Source: Candidatus Saccharibacteria bacterium UBA1235
Lineage (GTDB): Bacteria; Patescibacteriota; Saccharimonadia; Saccharimonadales; Saccharimonadaceae
Assembly (NCBI GenBank): GCA_002309075.1
Contig: DBWP01000012.1
Location: forward strand, 13,071 to 21,465
DNA: 8,395 nt
Direction of reading: 5' to 3'
Shown: positions 5,509 to 8,395 of the stretch, piece after piece
How the letters are laid out: each line of letters opens with the position of its first letter
How positions within the stretch are numbered: position 1 is the stretch's first letter
The notes under the pieces: model-generated
Database searches by the model: none
What the model was told of the DNA's origin: nothing
Seen by the model: the letters and a program-made list of their open reading frames with translations, nothing else
Translations under genes and position numbers: made by a program

Positions 5509-6157
5509 GTCAGTATCAATTGTGCCGGCAATTTTAACCGACAATAAACTTGATTATCGTAAACAAATTGAACAAATTAATGCCTTTACAAGGCGTGTTC
5601 AAATTGACGTCACTGATGGAATTTTCGTGCCAACCACCACAATTGATATCACGAATATTTGGTGGCCTAAAAACTGGGAGGCAGATTTACACTTAATGGC
5701 TGCAAAGCCATCTGAATATATTGATACGATTTTAAAACTTAATCCTTCGCTTTGTATTTTGCACGCAGAAGCGAGTGAAAATCTGTTGCCAATTTTCACA
5801 AAATTAAAAGAAGCTGGTATTAAAACTGGCTTAGCGCTTCTTCGCTCAACTTTTCCTGGCAATGTAAAGCCATATATTGATGTGGTTGACCATGTGCTGA
5901 TTTTGGCCTGCCAGCCAGGTGTACAAGGTTCGCCAGCCGATCTTTTACAAATGGAAAAAATCCAACTAATTCGAAATATAAAACCAGACGTCGAAATATC
6001 GTGGGATGGCGGCGCCAATATGACGAACATCCGCGCCCTCGCACATGCCGACATCGACGTAATCAATGTTGGTTCAGCACTCGCCAAAGCTGATAACCCA
6101 GCACAAGTTTATGAAGAGCTAGTGGCCGAAATTGATAAAAGTGGGGTAGTTTTATAA
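5501..6157 (+). CDS. Ribulose-phosphate 3-epimerase-like TIM-barrel protein (divergent)
   Basis: The 218-residue protein aligns end to end with Rpe (E. coli 225), which epimerises ribulose 5-phosphate and xylulose 5-phosphate with a bound metal. Family landmarks are IVPAIL (7-12), VQIDVTDGIFVP (33-44), DLHLM (62-66), LHAEASE (87-93), the PG loop (139-143) and WDGG (168-171). The second metal-site Asp36, His64 and Asp169 are present, but the first ligand, normally His in H-x-D-V-M-D-G, is Gln34. The Ser of P-S-I-L is Ala10, and the phosphate loop P-G-F-G-G-Q reads PGVQGS. It may therefore be an altered epimerase or a relative with another substrate. It starts inside the rpiB 3' end, with AGGGA at 5491-5495 as ribosome site, and its stop shares one base with the kinase ATG. 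Confidence 0.82.
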   Translation: MIRSVSIVPAILTDNKLDYRKQIEQINAFTRRVQIDVTDGIFVPTTTIDITNIWWPKNWEADLHLMAAKPSEYIDTILKLNPSLCILHAEASENLLPIFTKLKEAGIKTGLALLRSTFPGNVKPYIDVVDHVLILACQPGVQGSPADLLQMEKIQLIRNIKPDVEISWDGGANMTNIRALAHADIDVINVGSALAKADNPAQVYEELVAEIDKSGVVL

Positions 6158-7125
6158 TGGCACGCATCGTTTCTTTAGGTTCAGCCATGCAAGATATTTA
6201 CTTAGTCGATCACGACGATTTAAGACCAACTGAAATTGGTGGCGGAGCTATCTTTGGTAAAGTTTTAGTTGGCTCAGAAATTGACATCGACAAACTTTAT
6301 TACAAAGTCGGTGGCGGAGGAATAAATTCGGCAATTACATTTGTAAGATGCGGCCATGAATCAATTTTGATGAGTAATGTAGCTCGCGATGCAGCCGGTG
6401 AAGCAATTTTCAGAGTCTTAGACAAAGAGGGAATTGATAGCAGTTATATAGATTATAATACAACTAAGCCTACCGGAAGCTCTGTAGTGTTATTAGACTC
6501 TAAAAGTGGAGAGAGAGCAGTTTTGGCTCACCATGGCGCAAGTGAGAAATTTAATAATTTATCATCAGATGACCTAGATTTAATTCAGCCTGATTGGCTA
6601 TATGCCACGACATTATATGGCGATATGGAAACATATTTAAAATTTTTTGAGAAAGCACATGAAATTGGCGCAAAAATTATGTTAAACCCAGGCAAAAAAG
6701 AGCTTGAAGAGAATAAAAAATTGATTGGTCTACTCGAAGATGTTGATGTTTTATTAGTGGATAAGACTGAGGCATCGAAGATTGTGCCGGGAACAATTTT
6801 AACTGAGCTTTTGTATCATCTAAACAATTATGTCCCGACTGTGATTATTACGGATGGTCCGATGGGTGGAATTGCCGGCAACCGAGAAACTGGCGAAGTT
6901 TATCGTTTTGGAATCTATGAAGATGTCAAAATTAAAGATAAAACTGGAGCTGGTGATGCTTTTGGATCTGGCTTCCTCGCAAAATTTGCAGAAGGCAAAA
7001 GTTTCAGGCAATCTTTGATTTTTGGCTCAGCGAATAGTACGGCAGTCGTGAAGAAAATCGGTGCAAATAGTGGGATTTTAGATGGGACCGAAGAGCTCCA
7101 CCCGATGCTAATTCAAAAAATATAA
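6157..7125 (+). CDS. PfkB/ribokinase-family sugar or nucleoside kinase
   Basis: The 322-residue protein has both PfkB signatures: the substrate-side glycine motif VGGGGINSA (51-59) and the ATP/anion-hole motif DKTGAGDAFGSGF (261-273), with Asp267 as the expected catalytic base. The family transfers phosphate from ATP to a sugar or nucleoside hydroxyl; members include ribokinase, fructokinase and adenosine kinase. The substrate cannot be read from sequence. The N-terminal strand ARIVSLGSAMQDIYL and a roughly 30-residue insertion (about 20-48) before the glycine motif differ from classical ribokinase. Its position after RpiB- and Rpe-like genes, with a TAATG overlap of one base, and before a LOG enzyme suggests a pentose or nucleoside substrate; this is inference. 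The only ribosome-site candidate is a weak GGGG at 6143-6146, so translation probably relies on coupling. Confidence 0.92.
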   Translation: MARIVSLGSAMQDIYLVDHDDLRPTEIGGGAIFGKVLVGSEIDIDKLYYKVGGGGINSAITFVRCGHESILMSNVARDAAGEAIFRVLDKEGIDSSYIDYNTTKPTGSSVVLLDSKSGERAVLAHHGASEKFNNLSSDDLDLIQPDWLYATTLYGDMETYLKFFEKAHEIGAKIMLNPGKKELEENKKLIGLLEDVDVLLVDKTEASKIVPGTILTELLYHLNNYVPTVIITDGPMGGIAGNRETGEVYRFGIYEDVKIKDKTGAGDAFGSGFLAKFAEGKSFRQSLIFGSANSTAVVKKIGANSGILDGTEELHPMLIQKI

Positions 7126-7140
7126 TACGGAGAGGTAGAA

Positions 7141-7848
7141 ATGTTACAGACCGAATCAGAATTACTAAAAAAATTGTCAATCGCCGACGTCGAGCGAGCA
7201 AATGCCTACGCGAAAGATTTAGGCCAAGGGCTTACAATCGTACGATCTTTCCCGCAAGGTGTCACTATTTTTGGTTCAGCTCGGTTGCCACAAGATAATA
7301 AATATTGTAAGAAAGCCGCCGAACTTGGTGCGATGCTTGCTAAAAATGGGCACGCAGTGATTACCGGTGGAGGCCCAGGCATCATGGAGGCAGCGTCGCG
7401 TGGAGCCTATGAAATTGGCGGACGGACAATCGGCCTTAATATTACTTTAAAACACGAACAATTCCCAAATCCATACCTTACAGATTGTTTAACTTTTGAA
7501 TATTTCTTCGCCAGAAAAGTTACACTCGCAATGGCAGCAAAAGTTTTCGTATTCTTCCCGGGTGGGTTTGGCACAATGGACGAACTTTCAGAAATCTTAT
7601 GTTTGATGCAAGAAAATAAGATGCCAAAAATGCCAGTATTCTTGTTTGGTAAGAGTTACTGGAGGAGTTTCGATCGAGTTATTAAAAAAATGCTTAGTCT
7701 TGGGTTAATTGCGCCAGCCGATACAAAAATCTTCAAAATCACAGATAACATAAACGACGTTGTGAAAGCTGCTAATAAAATTGGGCATCCAAAAATTTCA
7801 GAAAATTTCTATGACGGCTTTCGTGAAGCAAGTAAATTAGAAGATTAA
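7141..7848 (+). CDS. LOG-family nucleoside 5'-monophosphate phosphoribohydrolase
   Basis: The 235-residue Rossmann-fold protein carries the LOG/lysine-decarboxylase-like signatures: FGSAR (44-48), GGGPGIMEA (76-84), an Arg-Lys pair (125-126) and PGGFGTMDEL (140-149), the LOG P-G-G-x-G-T-x-x-E box with Glu148. LOG enzymes split nucleoside 5'-monophosphates, including cytokinin ribotides, into base and ribose 5-phosphate. Older annotations as lysine decarboxylase are not supported for this family. An N-terminal extension of about 35 residues precedes the core. GGAGAGG (7129-7135) is a good ribosome site, five bases before ATG. It is the last gene of the gap run, 15 bases after the kinase. Its stop overlaps the enolase stop on the other strand. 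The exact nucleotide substrate is unknown. Confidence 0.9.
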   Translation: MLQTESELLKKLSIADVERANAYAKDLGQGLTIVRSFPQGVTIFGSARLPQDNKYCKKAAELGAMLAKNGHAVITGGGPGIMEAASRGAYEIGGRTIGLNITLKHEQFPNPYLTDCLTFEYFFARKVTLAMAAKVFVFFPGGFGTMDELSEILCLMQENKMPKMPVFLFGKSYWRSFDRVIKKMLSLGLIAPADTKIFKITDNINDVVKAANKIGHPKISENFYDGFREASKLED

Positions 7849-7866
7849 AAAGGGTCTTTTAACCCT
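7845..7866. other. Convergent gene junction with interlocking stop codons
   Basis: TTAA (7845-7848) encodes the TAA stop of the LOG gene on the plus strand and of enolase on the minus strand. Short inverted repeats follow: TTAAAA/TTTTAA (7845-7850 with 7857-7862), or alternatively AGGGT/ACCCT (7851-7855 with 7862-7866). These are at most weak bidirectional terminators and lie within the last enolase codons. No free intergenic sequence exists. Confidence 0.6.
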
Positions 7867-8395
7867 AATTGCGAATTTAACTCAGCGATGCGCATAAGCT
7901 CGTTATATTTCGCGATGCGATCAGTGCGAGAGAGTGAACCGGTTTTAATTTGGCCAGTGCCAAGCCCAACAGCAAGATGCGCGATCGAGACGTCTTCGGT
8001 TTCACCAGAGCGATGAGACATGATGGTCTTATATCCAGCGTTTTTCGCCGTTATGACCGCCTTAATCGTTTCAAATAAAGTACCGATTTGGTTGGGTTTT
8101 ATTAAAATCGCGTTGGCAACACCTTTTTCGATGCCTTCTTTCAATAATTCCGTATTCGTAACGAATAAATCATCACCAACGAGTTGGATTCTGGAGCCTA
8201 AGCGATCGGTCATTTTTTTCCAATTCGCCCAGTCATTTTCCGCAAGACCGTCTTCGATTGAGACTACGGGATAATTTGAGATGATCCAATCGTACCAGTT
8301 TATCATATCGTCTGCGGTTTTCCAGTCGCCATTGGTTTTTAAAACATAGCGCCCATTTTCATATGGCGGGTCGGCCGGTTCATTAATATAAAATA
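7845..8395 (-). CDS. eno: Enolase, C-terminal part (gene start outside window)
   Basis: The minus-strand frame is open to the window edge and encodes the last 182 residues of enolase (usual total about 420-430), beginning FYINEPADPPYENGRYV. Enolase converts 2-phosphoglycerate to phosphoenolpyruvate. Visible active-site blocks, numbered within the fragment, are the metal-binding SIEDGLAE (45-52), LVGDDLFVTN (71-80), the catalytic lysine in ILIKPNQIGT (96-105), SHRSGETED (126-134) and IKTGSLSRTDR (149-159). All are intact. One small change from the common GTLTET is GTLFET. An internal Met (8306-8304) is not the start, because conserved enolase sequence continues upstream of it. The gene converges on the LOG gene with overlapping stops. 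Its promoter lies beyond the window. Confidence 0.98.
   Translation of the reverse strand, partial: FYINEPADPPYENGRYVLKTNGDWKTADDMINWYDWIISNYPVVSIEDGLAENDWANWKKMTDRLGSRIQLVGDDLFVTNTELLKEGIEKGVANAILIKPNQIGTLFETIKAVITAKNAGYKTIMSHRSGETEDVSIAHLAVGLGTGQIKTGSLSRTDRIAKYNELMRIAELNSQLGLKDPF

Noticed and set aside
5599..6087. Long minus-strand open frame opposite the epimerase gene
   Set aside because: Its translation shows no family motif, while the plus strand encodes a recognisable Rpe-like protein. It is a frame shadow. The same holds for frames opposite the FAD, rpsG, gap and rpiB genes and the plus-strand frame opposite enolase.
7121..7126. TATAAT before the LOG gene as an internal promoter
   Set aside because: It lacks the TG extension found in the other four promoters and has no -35 at proper spacing. 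It arises from the AT-rich end of the kinase gene and its TAA stop. A weak promoter cannot be excluded.
8304..8306. Methionine as the start of a short enolase
   Set aside because: The frame continues upstream to the window edge with normal enolase sequence (NEPADPPYENGRYV), so the gene is simply cut by the window.
1..8395. CRISPR array, insertion sequence or prophage signal
   Set aside because: No spaced direct repeats, transposase motifs, terminal repeats or phage genes were found on either strand.

Overview
The window looks like part of the compact chromosome of a Patescibacteria (CPR) member, most plausibly Candidatus Saccharibacteria (TM7). This is an inference. It rests on AT-rich, nearly gap-free gene packing, a Gram-positive-type S12, divergent pentose-phosphate enzymes and very short untranslated regions. 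TAA, TAG and TGA all end genes here, so the code is standard bacterial (table 11), not the TGA-recoded code of Gracilibacteria/Absconditabacteria.

Layout: 1-126 holds a strong hairpin and a promoter. An FAD-linked oxidoreductase of the GlcD/D-lactate dehydrogenase type follows (127-1692), then trigger factor (1722-2999), ribosomal proteins S12 and S7 (3092-3984), and a tight five-gene run: GAPDH, RpiB-like isomerase, Rpe-like epimerase, PfkB-family sugar kinase and LOG-family phosphoribohydrolase (4052-7848). The 3' part of enolase lies on the minus strand (7845-8395) and converges on the LOG gene. No intergenic stretch exceeds about 130 bases. I see no mobile element, CRISPR array, tRNA or rRNA.

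Regulation: four promoters share an extended -10 element, TGnTATAAT, at 108-116, 1690-1698, 3000-3008 and 4013-4021. They start the FAD gene, tig, the rpsL-rpsG pair and the gap operon. Three of them overlap the end of the preceding unit: a stop codon, the base directly after a stop codon, or a terminator hairpin. The rpsL transcript has a roughly 77-base leader with an 11-bp hairpin. The FAD gene appears to be nearly leaderless.

How the genes fit together: trigger factor, S12 and S7 are translation and folding functions. The GAPDH operon can be read as a route from nucleotide- or ribose-derived ribose 5-phosphate to glycolysis. The LOG enzyme would release ribose 5-phosphate from nucleoside monophosphates, the PfkB kinase could phosphorylate ribose or a nucleoside, RpiB and Rpe would interconvert pentose phosphates, and GAPDH and enolase belong to lower glycolysis. 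Both pentose-phosphate enzymes have changes at normally conserved active-site positions, so their exact substrates are uncertain. Nothing here is clearly a new defence or mobile system. The main points of interest are the substituted active sites, the S12 Lys-to-Pro change, the terminator/promoter overlap and the operon logic.
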